From an uncultured Bacilli bacterium (GTDB taxonomy: Bacteria > Bacillota_I > Bacilli_A > RF39 > UBA660), in assembly GCA_910584305.1 (NCBI GenBank), contig CAJTZW010000005.1, positions 29,891 through 93,890 on the forward strand: DNA of 64,000 nt, read 5' to 3'. Each line of letters begins with the position of its first letter. Positions within the stretch are counted from its first letter, which is position 1. The notes below the pieces were generated by a model that was given only the letters and a program-made list of their open reading frames with translations, had not been told where the DNA came from and searched no databases. Positions 42,180-49,376 of this stretch are shown in pieces. Both the position numbers and the translations under genes were made by a program.

Positions 42180-43313
42180 CTATTTTTCCATCATTTCTAT
42201 CCATTTTTCTTTTACCACATTCGCGTCATACTCTTTTACTTTTTTACTAGCATTCTTTCCCATAATAAATCTTCTATTATAGTTTGATATAAGTTCACAA
42301 ATTCGTTTTGCCATTTGCTCTTTGTCTCTATTTTTTACTAAATATCCATCCCAGTTGTCAGTAATAATCTCACAGGCTCCTTGTGCACTTGTGAATGATA
42401 CAGCTGGTATACCGAAAGAATACGCTTCCAAAAGAACTATACCAAAGGATTCTGTATAAGAACTCATAACATAAATAGAGGATTTTCTTAATACCTCATT
42501 TATATAGTCTCTATTTTGGTATCCATGTAATATAATACTTTTTTCTAAACCATATCCCTCTATCTTACGTTCTAATTTTTCTCTTTCTACACCATCTCCA
42601 ATGATATTTAGGGTCCAATCTGGATATTTACTATGTACAATATTATATACTTCAATTAAATCTTCATATCCTTTTTCCTTAGATAATCTACCTACACTTA
42701 CAATATTTTTGTTTTTGAGGGGAGATTTTTTTTCAGGAAAATAATCAATACTATTTGGAATATATACACATTTACAATTTGTATTTTTTAGTTTTTCTGT
42801 GTAGAATTCCGTCAACTCTTTTGAAACCAAAACAAAATAGTCTAAACCTTGAGCAGATGTAACTAATCTTCTTATATATTTTTTGTTTCCATTATGGTGA
42901 TTATGCTCCCATCCTATTTTAAGAGATGTATTACTCCCATATTTTGAAAGCCATTTGTTGTGAATATCTCTTGTAGAAATAATAATATCACTATCACATG
43001 ATTTAATATATTCAATCATTCTTTCCTTTTTTTGTTTCAAAATCTTATATGCCTTTTTACCTTCTTGTAAAGTACTCATAATTTTTAATTTTTTTAATGC
43101 ACTATAAAATTCATTTCGATTGGGCTTCATATCATCAATCAAATATTTTACTTGTATCTTATCATCTAACGCAAATGGTGGTTCATCATACAGTTTATAT
43201 GTAGAGACAATGGTTACTTCGTATGTACTTATAAGGGAATTTGCTAACATAGAGATTGCCCTTTCGATTCCACCATATCCTAGGTGAAGTGCTAAAATTG
43301 TTATCTTTTTCAT
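42180..43313 (-). CDS. Glycosyltransferase, GT4 family
   Basis: This 377-residue enzyme starts at the ATG at 43311-43313, since the GTG three codons earlier is part of the AGGTGA ribosome site. It has the GT4 GT-B fold: LHLGYGGIERAISMLANSLI, VSVGRLSKEKGYEDLIEVYN and the EX7E-like SSYTESFGIVLLEAYSFGIP. The sugar and acceptor cannot be told. It is the first of three coupled glycosyltransferase genes. Confidence 0.92.
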   Translation of the reverse strand: MKKITILALHLGYGGIERAISMLANSLISTYEVTIVSTYKLYDEPPFALDDKIQVKYLIDDMKPNRNEFYSALKKLKIMSTLQEGKKAYKILKQKKERMIEYIKSCDSDIIISTRDIHNKWLSKYGSNTSLKIGWEHNHHNGNKKYIRRLVTSAQGLDYFVLVSKELTEFYTEKLKNTNCKCVYIPNSIDYFPEKKSPLKNKNIVSVGRLSKEKGYEDLIEVYNIVHSKYPDWTLNIIGDGVEREKLERKIEGYGLEKSIILHGYQNRDYINEVLRKSSIYVMSSYTESFGIVLLEAYSFGIPAVSFTSAQGACEIITDNWDGYLVKNRDKEQMAKRICELISNYNRRFIMGKNASKKVKEYDANVVKEKWIEMMEK

Positions 43314-43378
43314 ACTTTTCACCTCTATATTAATTATACTTTATATTTGTTTTAGAGTAAAGAAAAGCCGTAGGGTTT

Positions 43379-43405
43379 CAAAAAAAAGGTGAGATTATCA
43401 CCTTT
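43379..43405 (-). terminator. Terminator after the 528-residue membrane protein
   Basis: AAAGGTGA - GATTA - TCACCTTT with a run of A on the plus strand (T on the minus strand) lies just past the stop at 43420. Confidence 0.9.
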
Positions 43406-43419
43406 CCTACATTAGATTT

Positions 43420-45006
43420 TTACTCATTGATTTTGTTAATTTGTGTTAAAAGTTCCTCTTTACTATAGGAAATATTTAGAGTGTCTCCTTCTTTTACAAA
43501 TGGAAGAATATGTTGTGCAACTTTGATATCTACTTTATATCTTTGCTTTTCCTTATCTTCTATAAAATAGATGGTATTCCCCTCAATCACTACACTTTGG
43601 ATAGTTTCTATAGTAATTTCTTTATTTTTTAAGTCTGCATCATTATACTCTATTTTTTCATTATTAAGATAGTTCTTTGCTGCTACTTCGATTCCGCTAC
43701 TGGCATCGCTTACCACAACCTTTTGATAATCCTGCACATCTACAAATGCATACATTTTTACTAAATCGGCATTATCCTTAAGTGAAATGACATACGTTGG
43801 CTTATTATTTAAATTAATAAGGAGTGGAAAAGTAGCTGTATAATTCATTTGTTGCACTTGACCTTCTGCACTTGCCATTGCACTATATTCTTCTGCACCT
43901 GGAACAGAATAAAACTTAGTTTCTTTCGTTCTCATATTGGTTAAAATAAACCCTAAATTAGATTCATCACTTGCTACAGATGTAATTCCAGTATATAAGT
44001 ATATATCATCTTTCATTGCAATATAATTATATCCATCGGTTGTCATGGTTACATTTTTTTGTCCAAAGATGGAGTTCCAAAAACCGTTTTTATAACTACC
44101 CCAATCATCAGTTTGTTCAATAATTAATTCAGCACTATATACATGATCTACCCATGTTGGGACATCTTTTATACTATAATATTTTGAGCCTCCTGTAATT
44201 GCATTTAAAATAATAATTCCTTCTACTTCTTCTCTAATTTGAACACCACTATATTTCAGTGTTGGTACAACCCAATATGGATTTCCATCATTATCTATCT
44301 CAAAGGACTTAGATCCAAAAATCTTTGTCGGATATGAAAAACGAAGTTTCCTATCTAAATCTTCATTCAAAATAGCTGATGGCATATATTTCATTCCTTG
44401 TTCCAATTTCACAAGTTCTGCTGCTCCCGTTACAGAGTTAACTTTTATATATCCTTTAACTCCCTCCTTATGATTAGATAGATATTTAAAGAATCCGTTG
44501 TATTCCAATGGTGTTACACGAACAATCTCATCATTGAAGTTAATTTGAGTATATAAATCTGAAACATAAAATTGGGATACCAATTCTGACATTTGCCCCA
44601 TAACACGATCTCCGACTTTTCTACTAGAATCCTTATCTAGTAATGGCAAAGAATTAAAGTCCACCTGTTCAACATCCTCTGTAAAATTTCCACCTTCATT
44701 AATTGTAATACGGTTTGCATAGGATTTAGATTGAAATAGTGGGCACATAATGATATTTACAACAAATATCCCTAAGAATACAATTCCTATTCCAACAATG
44801 TAAAATGATAATAGATTTTCATTATATTTTGTTTTTCGCCTTAGAATTATATTGCTAAAAATACTACAGAGCGTCCATATAGTATATATACTGACTAGGT
44901 ATATCCAAAATCCTATACTTTGTATATTAATGGCAGGCAAGAAAAAGTAATATACAATCATTGCATATAAAATGGTAATGATTGCACTAATGATTTTATA
45001 TTTCAT
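43420..45006 (-). CDS. Membrane protein with large conserved extracytoplasmic domain, unknown function
   Basis: This 528-residue protein has three N-terminal TMs (about 5-24, 33-53, 70-92) and then a long domain with blocks such as NSLPLLDKDSSRKVGDRVMG, YKNGFWNSIFGQKNVTMTTD, GITSVASDESNLGFILTNMR and YTATFPLLINLNNKPTYVIS. I recall these blocks from a widespread hypothetical protein family of Bacillota, with no known role. A repeat of a YSxP beta-propeller-like pattern is possible. It is monocistronic with its own terminator. Confidence 0.75.
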   Translation of the reverse strand: MKYKIISAIITILYAMIVYYFFLPAINIQSIGFWIYLVSIYTIWTLCSIFSNIILRRKTKYNENLLSFYIVGIGIVFLGIFVVNIIMCPLFQSKSYANRITINEGGNFTEDVEQVDFNSLPLLDKDSSRKVGDRVMGQMSELVSQFYVSDLYTQINFNDEIVRVTPLEYNGFFKYLSNHKEGVKGYIKVNSVTGAAELVKLEQGMKYMPSAILNEDLDRKLRFSYPTKIFGSKSFEIDNDGNPYWVVPTLKYSGVQIREEVEGIIILNAITGGSKYYSIKDVPTWVDHVYSAELIIEQTDDWGSYKNGFWNSIFGQKNVTMTTDGYNYIAMKDDIYLYTGITSVASDESNLGFILTNMRTKETKFYSVPGAEEYSAMASAEGQVQQMNYTATFPLLINLNNKPTYVISLKDNADLVKMYAFVDVQDYQKVVVSDASSGIEVAAKNYLNNEKIEYNDADLKNKEITIETIQSVVIEGNTIYFIEDKEKQRYKVDIKVAQHILPFVKEGDTLNISYSKEELLTQINKINE

Positions 45007-45053
45007 AAATATTTCTCCAATCTAATATATAATTTACTATATATGAAAAAGAT

Positions 45054-45977
45054 TTATGGTCTTTTAAAGTCTTCCCATAAATTTTTTTTGTATCTTCCTT
45101 CAGTAATTTCTTTTGCTACCATTTCAATTACTTTAGGTGTATCTTCCTTGTAGGTGACTCCTTGCCACTTTGCCTTTGTTGGAATCATCTTTACTATAAT
45201 TGCTTTTTCTCCTATTAGCTTTGCAACCAAATCTGGAATTAAGTATTCACATGTTGTAATTTTATTTGAGTTTTCTTCTAGAAATGGAATAAAATTATCT
45301 TCTATATGTTTAAAAATACTTGGTGAAAAGCCAAACATATTTAATGATACAGGGCAAGTACTTTCAATTGTAAAGCTTGCCTCTCCACTTAACGGGGAAG
45401 CAATGATCACACCATCTTTTTTCTCAATATTACTTTCAACCAATCTATTTAATATTCCATTGGTATTATCCAATACAGCTCTTTTTACGCTTCCATTCTC
45501 TGTTAAGGTGTTCTCTACTTCATAGCCTATTACAGCATATTGATTTTCTTCCTGTAGTTCTTGTAAGAAATTGGCTACATCTAAAAAGGCCTCTCTACCA
45601 TAAAAATCATCCGCATTTATAATTGCAAAGTTTTCATGAATTGTATCTTTAGCAGCTAGTATGGCATGTGCAGTTCCCCATGGTTTTGTTCTACCTTCTG
45701 GCACTTTATAACCCGATGGAAGATCTTCTATGTCTTGGAAACAATATTCTACTTGGATATATGGTTCCACCCTACTTCCAATTGTTTCTTTAAAAATTTC
45801 ATAATTCTCCTCTTTAATAATAAATACAACTTTGGTAAATCCTGCGAGTATAGCATCATATACAGAGTAATCTATCATAAACTCCTCTGATGGTCCTACA
45901 GGTTCTATTTGTTTAAGTCCACCAAAACGACTTCCCATTCCAGCGGCCATAATTAATAATGTCATATCTTGTTTCAT
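45054..45977 (-). CDS. Nucleotidyltransferase (sugar-phosphate or choline-phosphate type)
   Basis: This 307-residue protein has the NTP_transferase signature TLLIMAAGMGSRFGGLKQIE (dinucleotide-binding GxGxRF-x8-K) and NADDFYGREAFLDVANFL with the metal-binding Asp. RTKPWGTAHAILAAKDTI is the usual substrate loop. It activates a sugar-1-phosphate or a similar compound as an NDP derivative for surface polymer synthesis. The substrate is not clear. A GxxAxG-type variant of the family, with G-G-L-K-Q, is frequent in Bacillota. Confidence 0.88.
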   Translation of the reverse strand: MKQDMTLLIMAAGMGSRFGGLKQIEPVGPSEEFMIDYSVYDAILAGFTKVVFIIKEENYEIFKETIGSRVEPYIQVEYCFQDIEDLPSGYKVPEGRTKPWGTAHAILAAKDTIHENFAIINADDFYGREAFLDVANFLQELQEENQYAVIGYEVENTLTENGSVKRAVLDNTNGILNRLVESNIEKKDGVIIASPLSGEASFTIESTCPVSLNMFGFSPSIFKHIEDNFIPFLEENSNKITTCEYLIPDLVAKLIGEKAIIVKMIPTKAKWQGVTYKEDTPKVIEMVAKEITEGRYKKNLWEDFKRP

Positions 45978-46095
45978 ATAATTCCTACTTTCTTATAGGA
46001 AAAGTATAACATAATTTATAGGGGAATGCAAATGGGATTGTAACAAATACAGGGCTTGAGATAATCACGATTTTGTGGTAATATCAAGACATAGT

Positions 46096-46128
46096 AAAAG
46101 AAGGAATTAATCACAATTTCTTCTTTTT
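46096..46128. terminator. Hairpin terminator, probably bidirectional
   Basis: AGAAGGAATT - 6-base loop - AATTTCTTCT, a 10-bp stem with one G-U pair, followed by TTTT. It lies downstream of the broken GyrI-like gene. Confidence 0.65.
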
Positions 46129-46167
46129 GGTTTAACAACACCAACTTATAAACATGTAATTTATGCG

Positions 46168-46460
46168 TTACTTTATTTTCTTAATTGGGTTTCTTATCAC
46201 TATTTTTAATTTACTAATATCACACTTTCTTGAATCATATATTTCGTGGTGTAATTTTGTATTAGTTATATCTAATTCATATCCATTCTCTTTTACAAAA
46301 TCGTGCATTAACTTAACAGTTGTTGGCTCATCAATTATAACTGCCAATTTGCATACATTGAACACAAGCACCCTCATCATAAGTAAAAAATTCAACTCTT
46401 GAAAAATCTTGTTTTCTTTTTAGTTGCTTCGCTGGTAGATAGCCCAGTCAAAATCTCTCC
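46168..46460 (-). pseudogene. GyrI-like (small-molecule binding) domain protein, C-terminal remnant with frameshift
   Basis: The upper frame reads KQLKRKQDFSRVEFFTYDEG, ACVQCMQIGSYN and stops. One base later the lower frame takes over: DEPTTVKLMHDFVKENGYEL, then KLHHEIYDSRKCDISKLKIV and IRNPIKKIK. Together they match the last ~95 residues of GyrI-like/BmrR-type domain proteins. The upstream half and start are missing. It marks the edge of the accessory island at 46-48.3 kb. Confidence 0.75.
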
Positions 46461-46603
46461 TTATTACAAAGTCTGATAATCTAATAATAAATATGAAGTG
46501 CATAACATTTTTATTATTATAATCAATACTGTCTTTTAATTCATCTTGCCAACAATTACCATTTATCTATGAGGTAATTATATCATATTACTCTATCATT
46601 ATT

Positions 46604-46918
46604 TTACTCAATAATTTCCGTTAATTCATTATCATATTCACTATAATAATTTGATAACAAATTAAATTCAATAGAATCTATATCATCATTATGTTTCCAA
46701 ACCTGCAACGAATATTTATCATCGTTAAAATATATTTTCAAAAATTCATTATCATTACATACATATTTAAAATCATATTTTTGCGATTTAAACCAATCAA
46801 CCCAATTTGTTAATTGCAATACTTTTTCTTGATTTTGTTCATTTTCAATAATAAATTCGATTTTTTCATATAATTTTTCTATACTTTGTGGATATAACTG
46901 TTCTTTATTCATTGTCAA
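46604..46918 (-). CDS. Small hypothetical protein, third gene of the Panacea locus
   Basis: This 104-residue acidic protein (KLYEKIEFIIENEQNQEKVL, NWVDWFKSQKYDFKYVCNDN, YSLQVWKHNDDIDSIEFNLL) has no recognised domain. Its start overlaps the end of the gene at 46905 by 14 bases, so the three genes form one operon. It could be a co-factor or immunity-like part of the toxin-antitoxin locus, or a passenger. A ribosome site AAGGGAGGAATTG precedes it. Confidence 0.7.
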   Translation of the reverse strand: MTMNKEQLYPQSIEKLYEKIEFIIENEQNQEKVLQLTNWVDWFKSQKYDFKYVCNDNEFLKIYFNDDKYSLQVWKHNDDIDSIEFNLLSNYYSEYDNELTEIIE

Positions 46919-47453
46919 TTCCTCCCTTATTATTATTATTATTATTTGTTATTGGGCAAAAATCATACAACGCATAATTTTCTTGATTATAGTTCTTATT
47001 AGGATATATTAAATGGTGATAATCTATAAATAATACTGAAAATACATTTGATTTTCTAACTCCAAATAATCTAACACCACCACTAATACCTAACTGCCAA
47101 ACATAATATTCATTAATATTATTTTCTATAAATAATTCAAAATCTCTATCACTATAATTATCTCCTTTATAAGATTTATATAATTCTCTAATAACATCAA
47201 TTACTAAAAAATATTCTTTCGTATTTATTGAGATAGAATGAGAATGTTTATTTGTTGCTCTGGTGATATTTTCAAATGAATATTGGGTTAAGGCTGGAAT
47301 ATCTATTTCAAACAATCGCTTAAATAATTTAAAAAAATGTTTATTATCCTTTAACTTATTTGTAAAATTTCCTGATTTAACACATCTAAAACAAAATGGA
47401 AATAATGAGAAATCAATACTTATATTGTTACTATCTGTACTAAATTTGTTCAT
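46905..47453 (-). CDS. Putative toxin paired with a Panacea antitoxin
   Basis: This 182-residue protein has no family that I can name. It starts with the segment SIDFSLFPFCFRCVKSGNFT, has SHSISINTKEYFLVIDVIRE in the middle and near the end WQLGISGGVRLFGVRKSNVF followed by SVLFIDYHHLIYPNKN. The last block resembles proteins in which a compact beta domain ends in FGxxxxNxFxxLxxDxxHxxYP. Position directly after a Panacea gene, with a 14-base overlap, makes a toxin role likely, because such antitoxins usually sit beside their toxin. An Asn homopolymer from an ATT microsatellite is near the C-terminus. Confidence 0.6.
   Translation of the reverse strand: MNKFSTDSNNISIDFSLFPFCFRCVKSGNFTNKLKDNKHFFKLFKRLFEIDIPALTQYSFENITRATNKHSHSISINTKEYFLVIDVIRELYKSYKGDNYSDRDFELFIENNINEYYVWQLGISGGVRLFGVRKSNVFSVLFIDYHHLIYPNKNYNQENYALYDFCPITNNNNNNKGGIDNE
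46927..46946. repeat. (ATT)n microsatellite near the putative toxin C-terminus
   Basis: About six TTA/ATT units in a row encode a run of Asn on the minus strand. Unit changes would alter length but not frame. Confidence 0.75.
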
Positions 47454-47919
47454 TAAATAGTATTTTTGTAAATGTCAAAAAGATATCAACATCAGATAAT
47501 AAATTATTAGAGGCTTCTATTGGCGCTAAACCTTTTCGAGCATTCATCCAAGGTGCTTGATTATGAGAAATGTTTTCTAGTTCATCAGCACTATAATTAC
47601 CATAAATTTCCATTGTTTTATTTAGTGCATTCATAATTTCTTGATTGAAAGAAATGGTTTCAATATTTTCAAGAGATAATAAATTTATACCATTATTTTT
47701 ATACAATGAATAAATTTTTGGATCAACTGGTCCATGAACCCATGCTTCAAATTTATTTTCAAATAATGACTGACTTAAATTGTTGGAATTATCATTATTT
47801 TGTGCTAAATAAATTCCATAACTAAAATATAATAATTTTTGCAATTTTTTGTGAGTCATTGGTTCAGTATGTAAAAACCACTTTGCAACTTCATAAACAT
47901 CATTTACTGCATTTTTCAT
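47440..47919 (-). CDS. Panacea-domain (DUF4065/SocA-like) antitoxin
   Basis: This 159-residue protein matches the Panacea domain: VYEVAKWFLHTEPMTHKKLQ, KLLYFSYGIYLAQ, FEAWVHGPVDPKIYSLYKNN and SHNQAPWMNARKGLAPIEAS. Panacea proteins neutralise many unrelated toxins by direct binding, and some act as protease adaptors like SocA. It is the first gene of a three-gene operon. GGAGGTG lies upstream, with a TATAAT-like box before it. Confidence 0.9.
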   Translation of the reverse strand: MKNAVNDVYEVAKWFLHTEPMTHKKLQKLLYFSYGIYLAQNNDNSNNLSQSLFENKFEAWVHGPVDPKIYSLYKNNGINLLSLENIETISFNQEIMNALNKTMEIYGNYSADELENISHNQAPWMNARKGLAPIEASNNLLSDVDIFLTFTKILFNEQI

Positions 47920-48160
47920 ATATATACACCTCCTATTATCATACTTATTATATCATATTCAAAAAGAGAAAAAAAGATATATATAAGTAATTAAGTGTAA
48001 AGCTTATTATACCATATATTTTCAATAATTAAACATTTTTTATTTTAAATCATCATTAGAATAATATCTAAATATTCTCATGGTTAATCTTCTTTGCATT
48101 TGTGTTTACTATATGCTTAATATCTTTTTTATCAAATTTATTATTCATTTATTTAAATAC

Positions 48161-48183
48161 AAAAAAAGTTAATCCAAATTAAC
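48161..48183 (-). terminator. Terminator downstream of the tRNA remnant
   Basis: GTTAAT - CCAA - ATTAAC with a run of seven A on the plus strand (T on the minus strand). It lies 40 bases after the 3' end of the tRNA-like sequence in the same direction. Confidence 0.75.
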
Positions 48184-48222
48184 CCTTGCTATATAAAGTC
48201 GATTAACCCAACTAATTCCCTA

Positions 48223-48291
48223 TGGTGTCCACGATAGGACTCGACCTACCACCTAAAGTTTAGGAAACTTTTGCTCTACACCAATAAGCTA
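48223..48291 (-). pseudogene. tRNA-Arg(CCT)-like remnant lacking a matching 5' acceptor strand
   Basis: On the minus strand there is a D-arm (GCTT - ATTGGTGTA - GAGC), a 5-bp anticodon stem AAAGT/ACTTT around the loop TTCCTAA (anticodon CCT, reading AGG) and a T-arm-like GTAGG-TCGAGT-CCTAT with one base missing from the usual T-loop. The end is GGACACCA. The 5' acceptor strand, which should pair with GTGGACA, is replaced by unrelated AT-rich sequence. So this is the 3' part of a tRNA gene, as often left at the edge of an integrated element, and not a working tRNA. Confidence 0.6.
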
Positions 48292-48385
48292 TAATATAAA
48301 TTTATCACTCAATAAATAAAAAAAGCACATTTAAAACTTAAGATTACATCTATATATATTGGGTAGCAAAAAAAAATAGATTACT

Positions 48386-49333
48386 CTATTTTTCTATATC
48401 TTTTTCTGTTTCTTTTACTATATAAATTGGACGTTTTTTTGTTTCTAAATATGTTTTAGCTAAATATTGTCCTATAATTCCCATGCATAATAATTGTATA
48501 CCACTTACAAACAGCAATATACACACCATACTTGGCCATCCACCAACAGGATCTCCAAGAATAAGTGTCTTCACAATAATTACTATGATTGCTATAAAAG
48601 CAATTAAACACATTAATACTCCTATCACCGCTGCAATGGAAAGAGGAAGAGTCGTAAAGGCAACAATACCTTCTATTGCATATTTAAATAATTTCCAAAA
48701 AGACCACTTTGATTCTCCTGCTACTCTTTCTACATTCTCATATTCCAACCATTTTGTTTCAAATCCAACAAAACTGAATAATCCTTTTGAATAGCGGTTA
48801 TATTCTTTTAAAGAGATAATCGAATCTACAACCTGCTTCGTCATTAATCGGTAATCTCTTGCACCGTCTACCATTTCAACTTTAGACATTTTATTTATTA
48901 TTTTATAAAAACATCTTGCAAAAAAGCTTCGGATTGGTGGTTCTCCTTTTCTAGATACTCTTCTTGTCCCTACAGAGTCATATCCTTCTTCTTTAATAAG
49001 CCGAAACATTTCTGGCAACATTGATGGTGGGTCTTGTAAGTCTGCATCCATTAATGTTATATAATCCCCTGTTACATTTTCAAGTCCTGCATACATAGCA
49101 GCCTCTTTTCCAAAGTTTCTGGAGAATGAAATGAATCGTACTCGATTGTCTTTTTTCGCTAAGTCTTTTATTACTTCTAAAGTTTTATCTTTTGATCCAT
49201 CATTTACAAACATAAATTCAAAATCTATTTCTTTCATCTCACTTGCAACTGTTGTAATTTCCTTATAAAAATATGGAAGTGAAGCCTCTTCATTATAACA
49301 AGATACAATCACGCTAATTTTGTCCTTTTTCAT
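48386..49333 (-). CDS. Polyprenyl-phosphate glycosyltransferase, GT2 (GtrB/DPM1-like) with two C-terminal TMs
   Basis: This 315-residue enzyme has the GT2 motifs ISVIVSCYNEEASLPYFYKE-like opening (VIVSCYNEEASLPYF), FVNDGSKDKT, MDADLQDPP and a C-terminal TM pair (about 230-255 and 268-292). The DADLQDPP motif is typical of enzymes that load a sugar onto undecaprenyl phosphate (GtrB, ArnC, YkoT). It probably works with the GtrA protein encoded at 40807. Confidence 0.93.
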   Translation of the reverse strand: MKKDKISVIVSCYNEEASLPYFYKEITTVASEMKEIDFEFMFVNDGSKDKTLEVIKDLAKKDNRVRFISFSRNFGKEAAMYAGLENVTGDYITLMDADLQDPPSMLPEMFRLIKEEGYDSVGTRRVSRKGEPPIRSFFARCFYKIINKMSKVEMVDGARDYRLMTKQVVDSIISLKEYNRYSKGLFSFVGFETKWLEYENVERVAGESKWSFWKLFKYAIEGIVAFTTLPLSIAAVIGVLMCLIAFIAIIVIIVKTLILGDPVGGWPSMVCILLFVSGIQLLCMGIIGQYLAKTYLETKKRPIYIVKETEKDIEK

Positions 49334-49376
49334 AATTACACCTACATTTATTTACATTTTCAATTCGATAAAATGT

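Larger units (their letters stand above)
47920..48385. other. Intergenic stretch between the Panacea operon and the glycosyltransferase gene
   Basis: Besides the terminator at 48161-48183 and the tRNA remnant at 48223-48291 I see no gene. 47950-48160 is AT-rich and contains only short frames. Confidence 0.6.

Noticed and set aside
45154..45525. Plus-strand frame opposite the nucleotidyltransferase gene
   Set aside because: Shadow of the real gene on the other strand; composition is that of an antisense frame.
48223..48291. Functional tRNA-Arg
   Set aside because: The 5' acceptor strand does not pair with the 3' strand and the T-loop is one base short.
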